In this document: positions 36,205-45,506 of the stretch, piece by piece
Numbering within the stretch: the stretch's first letter is position 1
Layout: the number at the start of each line of letters is the position of its first letter
DNA from: Galbibacter kalidii
GTDB taxonomy: Bacteria; Bacteroidota; Bacteroidia; Flavobacteriales; Flavobacteriaceae
Direction: 5' to 3'
Assembly (NCBI RefSeq): GCF_026241135.1
Contig: NZ_JAPFGA010000012.1
Coordinates: 62,001 to 126,000 of the forward strand
Length of the DNA stretch: 64,000 nucleotides
The notes under the pieces: model-generated
The model's database searches: none
The model's input: the letters and a program-made list of their open reading frames with translations, nothing else
Told to the model about the DNA's origin: nothing
Made by a program: the position numbers and the translations under genes

Positions 36205-36852
36205 ATGACACGTTCCCAATTTACATCTTACGCCTTATTTCTTTTTTCAGCCTTCTCTTTTTCACAGGAAATTGCCCTACTAAAATACAATGGCGGCGGG
36301 GACTGGTATGCCAATCCTACTGCGCTTCCCAATCTTATCGAGTTTTGCAATAAAAACATCCATACCACCTTAAAAGACAAACCGGAGACCGTGGAAACCG
36401 GCAGTTCTGATATTTTTCAATATCCGTTTATCCACATGACCGGACACGGAAATGTGTTTTTTTCTGAAACTGAAGCTGAAAACTTACGCAATTATTTGCT
36501 GTCCGGTGGTTTTCTACATGTCGATGACAACTACGGAATGGCTCCTTTTTTCAAAAAAGAAATCGCCAAGGTATTTCCGGACAAAACACTTATGGAAGTT
36601 CCCGTAAACCATCCTATTTTTAACCAAACCTATAAGTTCCCAAACGGCATCCCAAAAATACACGAGCACGACGGGGAACCACCTCAGGCCTTAGGGATAT
36701 TTGACAACAACCGCTTGATCTTGCTTTTTACCTATGAAACTGATTTGGGAGATGGATGGGAAGACCCCGAAGTACACAAGGATCCCGAAGATGTGCGACA
36801 AATAGCTTTGCAAATGGGCGCCAATATTATTCAATACGCTTTTGAAAACTGA
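36205..36852 (+). CDS. exported DUF4159 protein
   Basis: 215 residues. Short signal peptide (residues 8-22, YALFLFSAFSFSQ). DUF4159 domain throughout: ALLKYNGGGDWYANPTALPN, PFIHMTGHGNVFFSETEAE, LRNYLLSGGFLHVDDNYGM (a class I glutamine-amidotransferase-like turn), and HPIFNQTYKFPNGIPKI. Related proteins lie in gliding/Bacteroidota envelope gene neighbourhoods, but the function is unknown. In related genomes, to my knowledge, this gene commonly follows tsaD-rsmE; here two toxin-antitoxin pairs sit between. Start at 36205 overlaps no gene and is 5 bases after the RelE-type toxin stop. Confidence 0.88.
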   Translation: MTRSQFTSYALFLFSAFSFSQEIALLKYNGGGDWYANPTALPNLIEFCNKNIHTTLKDKPETVETGSSDIFQYPFIHMTGHGNVFFSETEAENLRNYLLSGGFLHVDDNYGMAPFFKKEIAKVFPDKTLMEVPVNHPIFNQTYKFPNGIPKIHEHDGEPPQALGIFDNNRLILLFTYETDLGDGWEDPEVHKDPEDVRQIALQMGANIIQYAFEN

Positions 36853-36920
36853 TCAGTACATCTTTATGAATTAACTAATTATTATAATTCGTAGATTTTA
36901 GACGCATTTTCTTTAATTTT

Positions 36921-37020
36921 ATCTCATTAAATGGATTTAAACCTTTGATGTTCTGCATTAAAATAAGCCAAGGTAATTTCACTTAATATTTTTATAGGCC
37001 TGCCCTGAGGTAGCCTATTT
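36921..37020 (+). repeat. hairpin repeat family H, decayed copy
   Basis: About 100 bases that align with the 26081-26225 element (ATCTCATTAAATGGATTTAA for ATCCCACTAAGTGGGTTTAA, then GATGTTCTGCAT, AAGGTAATTTCA and GGCCTGCC...GAGGTAG) but with lost hairpin pairing. It lies directly upstream of the AI-2E family gene. Confidence 0.7.
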
Positions 37021-37039
37021 AACTAACTATACCAAAAAA

Positions 37040-38143
37040 ATGAATTCAAAAACAATCTCGAAAGGTATCCTTAGAGCCATCGCTATTCTTGTAGGTATTG
37101 CGCTATTATTATATTTCCTGTATAAAATTCAAGCGGTGATCGCTTATATCATTATCGCAGTTGTTATTTCCCTTATCGGAAGGCCGTTGGTACGTTTCCT
37201 TAGAATACGCTGTAAATTCAATGACAACATAGCAGTTTTAACCACCATGACGCTGATGGTTGCCTTTTTGGCAGGGCTTATAAGCCTTTTTATTCCGTTG
37301 ATAGTCGAACAAGGGAGAAATCTTTCCCTACTGGACATTGAAGATCTCAAAGGAAATTTGCAACATTTATATATTCAAATGGCGGATTATTTCAACCTCC
37401 ATCAATTTAATTTTGAAAAATCCCTTCAAGAATCCATCACAAAATCTAAATTTATTTCAAACATCGACCTTTCTGCCATTCCCAACCTGTTTAACTTCAT
37501 TCTTGGCGGTATTGGTTCGTTTAGCGTTGCCTTGTTCAGTATTATTTTCATTTTGTTCTTTTTTTTGAAGGATAGCCGACTATTTCAAAACGGATTACTC
37601 ACTTTTGTACCGGATGACCAAGAAAAACATGTAATAAATTCTATGGAATCCATAAAAAATTTACTGTCAAGATATTTTATTGGATTATTGCTTCAAATCA
37701 CGGTTTTGTTTGTTATCTATACCATTGTTTTATTGATTTTCGGGATCAAAAATGCCATTGTAATCGCTTTCTTATGTGCCCTCTTAAACCTAGTTCCCTA
37801 TGTCGGTCCGTTGATCGGAGGAATACTGATGGTTTCGCTTGCCATGACGAGTAATTTAGGAGCCGATTTCAGTACGGTTATTCTTCCAAAAGCCATCTAT
37901 GTTTTGATTGGATTTGTCATCGGACAACTGGTTGATAATTTCATCAGTCAGCCCTTTATTTTTTCCAGTAGTGTAAAGTCACATCCACTCGAAATATTTT
38001 TAGTCATCATCATTTCAGGAATTGTTTTTGGTGTAACCGGGATGATACTCGCCGTACCTGTTTATACGGCCATAAAGGTAATTTTAAGGGAATTTTTATC
38101 AGAAAATACTATTGTAAAAAAGTTTACGAAAAACTTAAAATAA
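37040..38143 (+). CDS. AI-2E family transporter
   Basis: 367 residues, about eight membrane helices arranged as in the AI-2E/PerM family: two N-terminal helices (residues 12-55), a pair at about 65-90, a long soluble segment (95-155), then a cluster from 155 to 350. Family signatures include SLIGRPLVRFLR, LLSRYFIGLLLQIT, ALLNLVPYVGPLIGG and GMILAVPVYTAIKVILREF. Members export AI-2 in E. coli (TqsA) or sodium/protons in others; the Bacteroidota members are uncharacterised, so substrate is open. The next gene follows by 4 bases, indicating an operon. Confidence 0.88.
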   Translation: MNSKTISKGILRAIAILVGIALLLYFLYKIQAVIAYIIIAVVISLIGRPLVRFLRIRCKFNDNIAVLTTMTLMVAFLAGLISLFIPLIVEQGRNLSLLDIEDLKGNLQHLYIQMADYFNLHQFNFEKSLQESITKSKFISNIDLSAIPNLFNFILGGIGSFSVALFSIIFILFFFLKDSRLFQNGLLTFVPDDQEKHVINSMESIKNLLSRYFIGLLLQITVLFVIYTIVLLIFGIKNAIVIAFLCALLNLVPYVGPLIGGILMVSLAMTSNLGADFSTVILPKAIYVLIGFVIGQLVDNFISQPFIFSSSVKSHPLEIFLVIIISGIVFGVTGMILAVPVYTAIKVILREFLSENTIVKKFTKNLK

Positions 38144-38147
38144 TACT

Positions 38148-39332
38148 TTGAATAAAAATATTTTATATACTGGTGTACAAGATTTTATATCAAAAAATTT
38201 AACTACTGACATCTTGTCATTTTTGTTAAAAAACCCACATTTCAAAGATGTAACGACTAAAGAGATCGCCGAACAGATAGAATCTAAGAAAAAAGCAGAA
38301 AAGAAACTTCCTACTTGGTTTAAAACTGATCTTATCTACTATCCCAACAAACTCAATTTGGAGCAAACTTCTTCAGAAGAGACTGCACGATATAAAGCTC
38401 GTTTGGTAAGCGGAAAAACCCTTCTTGACCTTACCGGGGGATTTGGGGTTGACAGTTATTTTTTTGCGGAACATTTTGATGAAGTTTTTCACTGTGAAAT
38501 CAATAAAGAATTGTCAGAAATCGCCGGTTACAATTTTAAAATTTTAGGAAAAAGCAACATTCATTCCATCCCTGAAAACGGACTCGATTTCCTTACCGGA
38601 AGCAAACGCACTTTTGATTGTATTTTTATCGATCCTTCCCGAAGGGATTTGGTGAAAAATAAGGTGTTTTTACTACAGGATTGTTTGCCGGACATGACCA
38701 AAATCCTTCCTCAACTATTTGAGAAGAGTGATAGGGTTATGGTGAAAACCTCCCCCCTTTTGGATATCACCAAGGGTATTGAAGAGCTGGACAAGGTAAA
38801 AGAAATTCATGTTGTCGCTGTAAACAACGAGGTGAAAGAACTGCTATGGCTATTGGATAACAGGCAAGAAACGGACGATATCTCTGTTAAGACCATCAAC
38901 ATAAAGAAACAAGGAAATGACTATTTCAGTTTTAAACTATCCAATGAGGCTGCTTCTCCCCTTAAATTAACTTTACCTAGTAAATATCTATACGAACCCA
39001 ACGCGGCTATTTTAAAAAGTGGAGGTTTTAATACAATAGCAAAAAAGTTATCGCTAAATAAGCTGCACCCCAATACTCATCTTTATACCAGCGATAAAGC
39101 CATTGACTTCCCCGGCAGAAGCTTTATTATAAAAGAAGTTTTGTCATACAATAAGAAAGCTTTAAAGAAAGTTTTACCAAACAATAAAGCCCATATTACA
39201 ACAAGGAATTTTCCGGAAAGTGTAGCTCAAATACGCAAAAAAACCAAGATTCAAGATGGTGGAGATATTTATTTATTCTTCTGCACCAACTTTAACAATG
39301 AAAAGATTGTACTCTTGACCAAAAAACTATAG
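38148..39332 (+). CDS. class I SAM-dependent methyltransferase with THUMP-like domain
   Basis: 394 residues from a TTG start at 38148, 4 bases after the AI-2E gene. The N-terminal 95 residues are helical. The Rossmann methyltransferase core begins LLDLTGGFGVDSYFFAEHF (SAM-binding glycine loop) and continues with FDCIFIDPSRRD, an Asp-Pro-Ser motif like the DPPY/DPSR of RNA methyltransferases, and VKTSPLLDI. The C-terminal part matches the THUMP-like and ferredoxin-like domains of the Porphyromonas PG_1098 family. The substrate is probably RNA, but this is inferred from the domains. Confidence 0.85.
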   Translation: MNKNILYTGVQDFISKNLTTDILSFLLKNPHFKDVTTKEIAEQIESKKKAEKKLPTWFKTDLIYYPNKLNLEQTSSEETARYKARLVSGKTLLDLTGGFGVDSYFFAEHFDEVFHCEINKELSEIAGYNFKILGKSNIHSIPENGLDFLTGSKRTFDCIFIDPSRRDLVKNKVFLLQDCLPDMTKILPQLFEKSDRVMVKTSPLLDITKGIEELDKVKEIHVVAVNNEVKELLWLLDNRQETDDISVKTINIKKQGNDYFSFKLSNEAASPLKLTLPSKYLYEPNAAILKSGGFNTIAKKLSLNKLHPNTHLYTSDKAIDFPGRSFIIKEVLSYNKKALKKVLPNNKAHITTRNFPESVAQIRKKTKIQDGGDIYLFFCTNFNNEKIVLLTKKL

Positions 39333-39416
39333 AAACCAAAGCTAAGAATTAGTGTTAACGAACCTCATTCATTTAATTTTATTAATTTAGTCGCTGAACT
39401 AAGAAAGAACAGAAGC

Positions 39417-40481
39417 TTGACAATAAAAGAAATAGCCAAATTAGCCAACGTATCACTGGGAACTGTAGACAGAGTAATCCATAAACGTGGCAAGGTTTCC
39501 AAAAAGACCGAAGAAAAAGTATCAGCAATAATCAAGAAAGTAAATTACCAGCCTAATATTTATGCACGTGGATTGGTACTAAACAAATCGTATGATATTA
39601 TTGCGCTTGTCCCTTCTTTTGTTGAAGGTGAATATTGGGAGATGCCGTCTAAGGGAATAAAAATGGCTGAAAAGAATTTGAGTAAATTTGGAATAAAACT
39701 AGAGATTTTATATTTCGACCAAAACTCTGTACCTTCTTTTATAGAAAAGGCTGACGAGCTTATAAAACTCAAACCCGATGGTGTTATCCTCGCCCCGGTA
39801 ATCAACTTCGAAGCTGCAAAACTCACCAAAAAACTAGAAAAAGCCAACATCCCTTTTAGCCTTATAGACTCTAATATACCAAATAGCAATGCATTGAGTT
39901 TTATCGGCCAGGACGCATTCCAAAGTGGAAAATTAGCCGCTAAATTGATGTGTTCAGAAATAAAAGCACAAGGAACCATATCTATCATTACTATTAAAAA
40001 TAATGAAAATCACAACAAAACACTCCAGCAACGAATTGAAGGCTTTAAAGATTACATTTACAACAGTGATTTTATTGCAGACATCTCATTAACAGAAAAC
40101 AACATTCATTTAGGAAGTGCAAATTGGGAAGAATGTTTAACACAGGCATGTAATCCTGACAATGACACTGTCGGTATTTTTGTCCCAAGTTCTATGATCC
40201 ACTATGTTGCAAAATGTATTGAGTCTAATGTAGACACCATGGGCAATATAAAATTGATAGGGAACGATTTAATTGCCAACAATGTAAAATACCTCAAAAA
40301 AGGGATTATCAATTATTTAATAGGTCAAAGACCTGAAAATCAAGGATATCTAGCATTAGAAAGTTTCTACAAGCACTTGGTGCTCGAGAAACAGGTGCCT
40401 TCAGAAAAATACCTGCCGTTGGATATTATTACCCAAGAAAACTTAATGTATTATAATGATGATGATGTGGTTTCTATGTAG
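39417..40481 (+). CDS. LacI-family transcriptional regulator of the uronate locus
   Basis: 354 residues from a TTG start. DNA-binding domain: TIKEIAKLANVSLGTVDRVI with hinge helix YQPNIYARGLVLNK. The rest is a periplasmic-binding-protein-like sensor domain (residues 60-345) of the ribose/xylose-binding type (ALVPSFVEGEYW, DGVILAPVINFEAA). It lies 316 bases before susC on the same strand and should sense a sugar released by the locus. The gap contains an 18-base perfect palindrome with a central CG (40738-40755) and a second palindrome (40582-40604), which are natural operator candidates. Unlike AraC- or hybrid-two-component-controlled utilisation loci, this locus is controlled by a LacI protein. 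Confidence 0.9.
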   Translation: MTIKEIAKLANVSLGTVDRVIHKRGKVSKKTEEKVSAIIKKVNYQPNIYARGLVLNKSYDIIALVPSFVEGEYWEMPSKGIKMAEKNLSKFGIKLEILYFDQNSVPSFIEKADELIKLKPDGVILAPVINFEAAKLTKKLEKANIPFSLIDSNIPNSNALSFIGQDAFQSGKLAAKLMCSEIKAQGTISIITIKNNENHNKTLQQRIEGFKDYIYNSDFIADISLTENNIHLGSANWEECLTQACNPDNDTVGIFVPSSMIHYVAKCIESNVDTMGNIKLIGNDLIANNVKYLKKGIINYLIGQRPENQGYLALESFYKHLVLEKQVPSEKYLPLDIITQENLMYYNDDDVVSM

Positions 40482-40581
40482 GTAATCAACACTCTTCTAT
40501 TTCCTTCCTTGCAATACATTCATATTAATCAATTATACTTACAAAATAATGATTAAATGTCAAAACAACACCTAATTTTTT

Positions 40582-40604
40582 ACGTATATAAAAATGATAT
40601 ACGT
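40582..40604. promoter_or_regulatory. candidate LacI-type operator 1
   Basis: ACGTATAT (40582-40589) and ATATACGT (40597-40604) are perfect inverted arms 7 bases apart, about 195 bases upstream of the susC ATG. The arms hold the TACG/CGTA core also seen in operator 2. Confidence 0.5.
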
Positions 40605-40737
40605 ACCTTATTTTTAATAGTTAAAATTACTTTTTTATAAAAAAAATGTTAACTTGGGCGAAAAATAGGCAACTATATCAATAAAAATTAAACTAAACAC
40701 TAACAAAAAAATTGCAAAATGAACATTTATGATTAAG

Positions 40738-40755
40738 AATGTGTACGTACACATT
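40738..40755. promoter_or_regulatory. candidate LacI-type operator 2
   Basis: AATGTGTACGTACACATT is a perfect 18-base palindrome with a central CG, as in many LacI-family operators. It lies 43 bases upstream of the susC ATG, in the expected position for repression. Apart from these two palindromes and AT-rich DNA I see no gene in 40482-40797. Confidence 0.6.
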
Positions 40756-40797
40756 AAAAACTAACAAAACACTACTAACTTAAAAACTTTTTAAATT

Positions 40798-43700
40798 ATG
40801 AAACACTTTAAACAAACTGCATTTTATGGTTTTGCTATCGAGCACTACCGAAAAAATGTGTTTTTGCTGTTTTTTATCTTCTGCACAGGAATTACAAATT
40901 TCTCACATGCTAAAGGTTTTCAACAGTCACAAGAATGGAACGTAACCGGAACTGTTCTAGATGCTGAAGGATTGCCACTCCCAGGAGCTACTGTTCTGGA
41001 AAAAGGCCTACAAAATGGAACCCAAACCGACTTTGACGGTAACTTTGAATTAACAGTCTCCAACCCAAATGCTACGCTGGTAATATCATTTGTTGGTTTC
41101 TCTACTGAGGAAGTCCCTATTGCCGGACAAAATAGCATTCAAATTACTCTGAAAACCAGAGCTGCAGCATTAGATGAAGTTGTTGTAATAGGGTACGGAA
41201 CTCAAAAGAAAACCGATGTTACAGGAGCTATTTCTTCTATTTCCGGTGATGATATTAACTCTACAAAAGAAGGTAATGCTTTTAATGCCATGGCAGGTAA
41301 AGTTGCCGGACTGGATGTAGGGGTAACAAGTGCTTCTCCAGGGACTTCACCCAGCTTACTAATTAGAGGAAGAAGCTCTCTTAATTTTTCAAACGAACCC
41401 TTAATTGTTGTAGATGGTATCCCTATGGAAGGAAGTTTAAATGATATAAACTCTGCCGATATTGCTTCTGTAGAAGTTTTAAAAGACGCTTCTTCAACAG
41501 CTATTTATGGTGCTAGAGGAGCTAATGGGGTTATTTTAATTACAACTAAAAGAGGAAAAGTAGGAAAAACTAAATTTACTTTTGATACTTATTATGGTTT
41601 TGCTGACATCTCTGAGAATTACGATCTCCTTGATGCCGATGGTTATGTAAACATAAGACGTGAAGCACGAAGAGCGGGAATGGAAGAAGAACAAGGTCTT
41701 ATTCCCGGCACATTACCATTACCTTCTATCGAAAGTTCGCTGGAGCCACTACAATTAGCAGCCTATCAAGATGGGGTAAATACCGATTTTTTAGATTTGG
41801 GAACACGTTCCGGACAACAAATCAATTATCAATTAGGGGTTTCAGGAGGTTCAGAAAAAATAAGATATAATCTTTCCCTTAGTTATTTTGATCAAGAAGG
41901 GGTTTATAATTTAGCTGATTATGAAAGATATACGTTTAGAGCAAACCTCGATATTAATGCATCCGATAAACTAAAGATCGGACTGTCGCAACAAGCCAAT
42001 TTTTCAAAACGAAACAATTACAACGATTTACAGGATCTAATGAGGTACTCGCCTTTGGCTACCCCTTTTGATGAAAACGGAGTTGCTACACTTGATCCTC
42101 TTGCAGATGGATTGAATTGGAACCCATTAAGTAATGAAACTCCGGGGAATTATATCGACGAAACTATAAACTACCGATATTTTGCTAACATTTTTGCGAG
42201 TTATCAAATCTTAGATGGTTTGAAGTATACGCTTAATGTTCAACCACAATTTGAATCTGTTACTGATAATGATTTTCGTGCCTCCTTATCCAGTAGCCGC
42301 ACCGGAGGCTTATCGCAAGCATCAAAAGAAACAAGGGTTAACACAGCATATACCATAGAAAACATCTTGAATTATTCCAAGATATTTGGACAAGACCATT
42401 CAGTTGATGCTACTTTTCTTTATAGTTTTCAGGAAACAAAAAGAGATCGTTTATATCTTCAAGCATCAGGACTTGCAAACGATAGCCAGACATTTAATAA
42501 TTTAAGTGATGCTTCTCAGGTAGATAATCGTGATAGTTCTTTGGAAACTGAAGGTTGGGTATCTTATATGGGACGTGTTAATTATGGATTCAAAAATAAA
42601 TACCTCCTGACACTTACCGGACGTTATGACGGTTCTTCAAAACTATCAAAAGGAAAAAAATGGGGGTTTTTCCCTTCTGCATCTATTGCATGGAGAATTA
42701 TCCAAGAAGATTTTCTTCAAGATCAAACCGTCTTAAGCGATCTTAAGTTAAGAACAGGTTACGGTCAGGTGGGTAGAAATCCTATTGATCCCTACTCAAC
42801 ATTTGGAAGTATTAAAAGACTTGAGAATTCTTTTGGGGGAAATCCTGCTTATGGTTTTCAACCAGAAGAGATCGCCAACCCCGATCTCAAATGGGAAACC
42901 ACCACTACTTTTGATATTGGCTTAGATTATGCCTTTGCCAAAAACAGAATATCTGGAAGTATCGATTATTACACCGGAAAAACAACCGATTTATTATTAA
43001 ATAGGGTTTTACCTTCTACCTCAGGCTTTTCTTCCATCCTTCAAAATGTTGGAGAAACTAAAAACTCCGGAGTAGAGCTAGTATTAAGCACTATAAATAT
43101 TGAATCAGATAAATTTAAATGGACTACCGATTTTAATTTTTCAACTAATAAAAGTGAAATTGTAAAGCTTTTAGATAGCGAAACCGATGATGTTGGAAAT
43201 GGTTGGTTTATTGGTGAACAACTTAGTGTATACTACGACCGTGTTTTTAATGGTATTTGGCAACTCGACGAAAATGATGCTGCCAGCAGCTTCGGAAGAA
43301 GACCGGGAGACATTAAACTAGCGGATCTTAATAACGATGGAGAATTAAATGATGACGACAGAAAAATTCTTGGTCAGTTAGACCCTAAATGGATTGGTGG
43401 TTTTACCAGTAAAATGGAATATTCAGGCTTCGATTTTTTAGTAACATTATATACGCGTCAAGGAAATATTACTCGCTCTGAAGCATTAGATAATATCACC
43501 ATTTTTGGAAGGTACAACGATCTAGACCTGAATTATTGGTCACCTGAGAATCCAAACAATAAATATCCACGTCCCAATACCAATAGGGAAAGGCCTTTGG
43601 ACAATGGTGTTTTAGGTTATGTAGATGGTTCTTTTGTAAGAGTTCGTAACATCACCTTGGGCTATACCTTAAATCAAGAGGTAAGCAAAATTTTAGGCAT

Positions 43701-43848
43701 GGAGAGTTTAAGGTTTTATGCATCTGCACAAAACCCACTCATATTTACAAAAACCGATTTAAAAGGTTTTGATCCTGAACTTGGTAGCGGCGATGATTTT
43801 ATTGCATCGCCAAGAACCATTTTATTTGGTCTAAATGCGGCCTTTTAG
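40798..43848 (+). CDS. SusC/RagA-type TonB-linked outer-membrane transporter
   Basis: 1016 residues. A long signal region (hydrophobic residues 20-38) is followed by a carboxypeptidase-regulatory-like beta domain (WNVTGTVLDAEGLPLPGATV, residues 47-125), the TonB-box-like LDEVVVIGYGTQKKTDVTGA, a plug (VDGIPMEGSLNDINSADIAS... ASSTAIYGARGANGVILITTKRGK, abbreviated) and a 22-strand beta-barrel ending GLNAAF. It imports oligosaccharides in partnership with the SusD lipoprotein encoded 22 bases downstream. The substrate cannot be read from the sequence; gene context points to a glycoside containing a hexuronic acid. First gene after the two candidate operators. Confidence 0.95.
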   Translation: MKHFKQTAFYGFAIEHYRKNVFLLFFIFCTGITNFSHAKGFQQSQEWNVTGTVLDAEGLPLPGATVLEKGLQNGTQTDFDGNFELTVSNPNATLVISFVGFSTEEVPIAGQNSIQITLKTRAAALDEVVVIGYGTQKKTDVTGAISSISGDDINSTKEGNAFNAMAGKVAGLDVGVTSASPGTSPSLLIRGRSSLNFSNEPLIVVDGIPMEGSLNDINSADIASVEVLKDASSTAIYGARGANGVILITTKRGKVGKTKFTFDTYYGFADISENYDLLDADGYVNIRREARRAGMEEEQGLIPGTLPLPSIESSLEPLQLAAYQDGVNTDFLDLGTRSGQQINYQLGVSGGSEKIRYNLSLSYFDQEGVYNLADYERYTFRANLDINASDKLKIGLSQQANFSKRNNYNDLQDLMRYSPLATPFDENGVATLDPLADGLNWNPLSNETPGNYIDETINYRYFANIFASYQILDGLKYTLNVQPQFESVTDNDFRASLSSSRTGGLSQASKETRVNTAYTIENILNYSKIFGQDHSVDATFLYSFQETKRDRLYLQASGLANDSQTFNNLSDASQVDNRDSSLETEGWVSYMGRVNYGFKNKYLLTLTGRYDGSSKLSKGKKWGFFPSASIAWRIIQEDFLQDQTVLSDLKLRTGYGQVGRNPIDPYSTFGSIKRLENSFGGNPAYGFQPEEIANPDLKWETTTTFDIGLDYAFAKNRISGSIDYYTGKTTDLLLNRVLPSTSGFSSILQNVGETKNSGVELVLSTINIESDKFKWTTDFNFSTNKSEIVKLLDSETDDVGNGWFIGEQLSVYYDRVFNGIWQLDENDAASSFGRRPGDIKLADLNNDGELNDDDRKILGQLDPKWIGGFTSKMEYSGFDFLVTLYTRQGNITRSEALDNITIFGRYNDLDLNYWSPENPNNKYPRPNTNRERPLDNGVLGYVDGSFVRVRNITLGYTLNQEVSKILGMESLRFYASAQNPLIFTKTDLKGFDPELGSGDDFIASPRTILFGLNAAF

Positions 43849-43870
43849 TCAAACCTTAAAGCAAATAATC

Positions 43871-45478
43871 ATGAAAAAAAATATAATATACATATTCGCA
43901 ATATTGTCACTCATTTCTTGTAGTGATATTTTAGAGGAAGAACTTACCGGAGACTTAACAGGTGACGGGGTTTTTATAGATGAAGAAGGAATAGATTTTG
44001 CCTTAAATGGGGCTTATGCTTCGCTTGGGCTCTTTATTGGGAATAGCCCCGACGGAAGAGACGACACTAATAGAGAAACTGGGTGGACACTTATTGCCTA
44101 TGGAACAGACACATACACAAACGGTTCCGATGGAGGATTTAAATACTTCAACACCTATGATTCTGACCTAAATGCCAGCTCTAGGGTTGTAAGGGAATCC
44201 TGGGATGAATTTTACAAAGGTATCAACGCTGCCAATACCGTAATTGGCAGATCCCCGGACGCTATTGTCAATAATCCGGAAAAATTAACCAGAGTAACTG
44301 CAGAGGCACGGTTTTTAAGAGCTTATTTCTATTATTGGCTTGTAAGAATTTGGGGACCGGTACACTATACCGACGAAGAAACCAAAACTGCCGAAACTGA
44401 AGCACATAGAATGGCATTGGATGAATTGTACCCTAAAATAATTGAAGACCTCAAATTTGCCGAGGAAAATTTACCAGGAGTACAAAACGATTTTGGAAGA
44501 GCAACTTCTTGGGCTGCAAAATCTACATTAGCCGACTTGTACCTTACACGTAAAAACTATGATCAAGCAGCTACTTATGCTGAGGATATAATAAATAACG
44601 GGCCTTTCTCTTTAGTGAATTCTTTTTCAGAGTTATGGGAACTCGATAATGAAGAAAGCAGTGAAGTCATTTGGTCAACCCAATTTGCCGATGAACTTGA
44701 ATATGACAACGGTGGAAACCCTGCACACTTATTCTTTTTGATGGAATATGATAAATTACCGGGAATGAAAAGGGATGTTGTTAATGGTAGACCGTGGAAA
44801 AGGTTCAGACCTACAAATTATTTATTAGACTTATACGATATGGAAGACCAAAGGTATGATGCAACCTTTGTCACAGTTTATTATGCCAACAATCCCGATT
44901 CCGCTCCTTCTGGGGTAGCGGTAGGAGACACTGCTGTGTACTTACCTCGCGTTCCTTTATCACAAGCAGAAAAAGACACAAAACCATATGGTGAAAGCAT
45001 CTATAATCAAGATGAGTATACTGAAAAAACATATCCGTCAAGCAAAAAGTGGATTCAACCAAACAGAGCATCAGCCAATGAAGTGTCTGGAGGAAGAGAC
45101 TTTATAGCATACCGCTTAGCTGAAATTTATTTAATAGCCGCTGAAGCTCATGCGTTAAAATCGTCTCCAGACCAAACCAAAGCTTTATTCTACCTTAACG
45201 AAGTTAGAAAAAGAGCCTATGGTGTAGATGATGATTCCGCCCTCCCTCCCATCACTGCTGTAGATATTGATATCATACTAGAAGAAAGGGCAAAGGAATT
45301 AGCTCAGGAAGGAAAAAGATGGTTTGATCTTGTACGCACCGGTAAATTAGTAGAACGTGTAAAAATGCACAATCCGCAAGCAGCTTCTTTTATTCAAGAT
45401 TATCACAGTTTACGTCCTATACCATTGACGCAAATTGATAGAACATCAAACGATTTCCCCCAAAACCCAGGATATTAA
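43871..45478 (+). CDS. SusD/RagB-type surface glycan-binding lipoprotein
   Basis: 535 residues from the ATG at 43871; an upstream in-frame ATG at 43835 overlaps susC and would spoil the signal peptide. Lipoprotein signal MKKNIIYIFAILSLISC with Cys 17 after SLIS. SusD fold: N-terminal TPR-like helices (YASLGLFIGNS, EFYKGINAANTVI, LRAYFYYWLVRIWGPVHY) and the C-terminal region LAEIYLIAAEAHAL...LNEVRKRAYG...ILEERAKELAQEGKRWFDLVRTGKL, ending in FPQNPGY. It forms the lid of the SusC pore and captures the sugar at the cell surface. (Motifs abbreviated.). Confidence 0.94.
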   Translation: MKKNIIYIFAILSLISCSDILEEELTGDLTGDGVFIDEEGIDFALNGAYASLGLFIGNSPDGRDDTNRETGWTLIAYGTDTYTNGSDGGFKYFNTYDSDLNASSRVVRESWDEFYKGINAANTVIGRSPDAIVNNPEKLTRVTAEARFLRAYFYYWLVRIWGPVHYTDEETKTAETEAHRMALDELYPKIIEDLKFAEENLPGVQNDFGRATSWAAKSTLADLYLTRKNYDQAATYAEDIINNGPFSLVNSFSELWELDNEESSEVIWSTQFADELEYDNGGNPAHLFFLMEYDKLPGMKRDVVNGRPWKRFRPTNYLLDLYDMEDQRYDATFVTVYYANNPDSAPSGVAVGDTAVYLPRVPLSQAEKDTKPYGESIYNQDEYTEKTYPSSKKWIQPNRASANEVSGGRDFIAYRLAEIYLIAAEAHALKSSPDQTKALFYLNEVRKRAYGVDDDSALPPITAVDIDIILEERAKELAQEGKRWFDLVRTGKLVERVKMHNPQAASFIQDYHSLRPIPLTQIDRTSNDFPQNPGY

Positions 45479-45506
45479 CACCTAATCCCAATATTAAAAC
45501 AAATAC

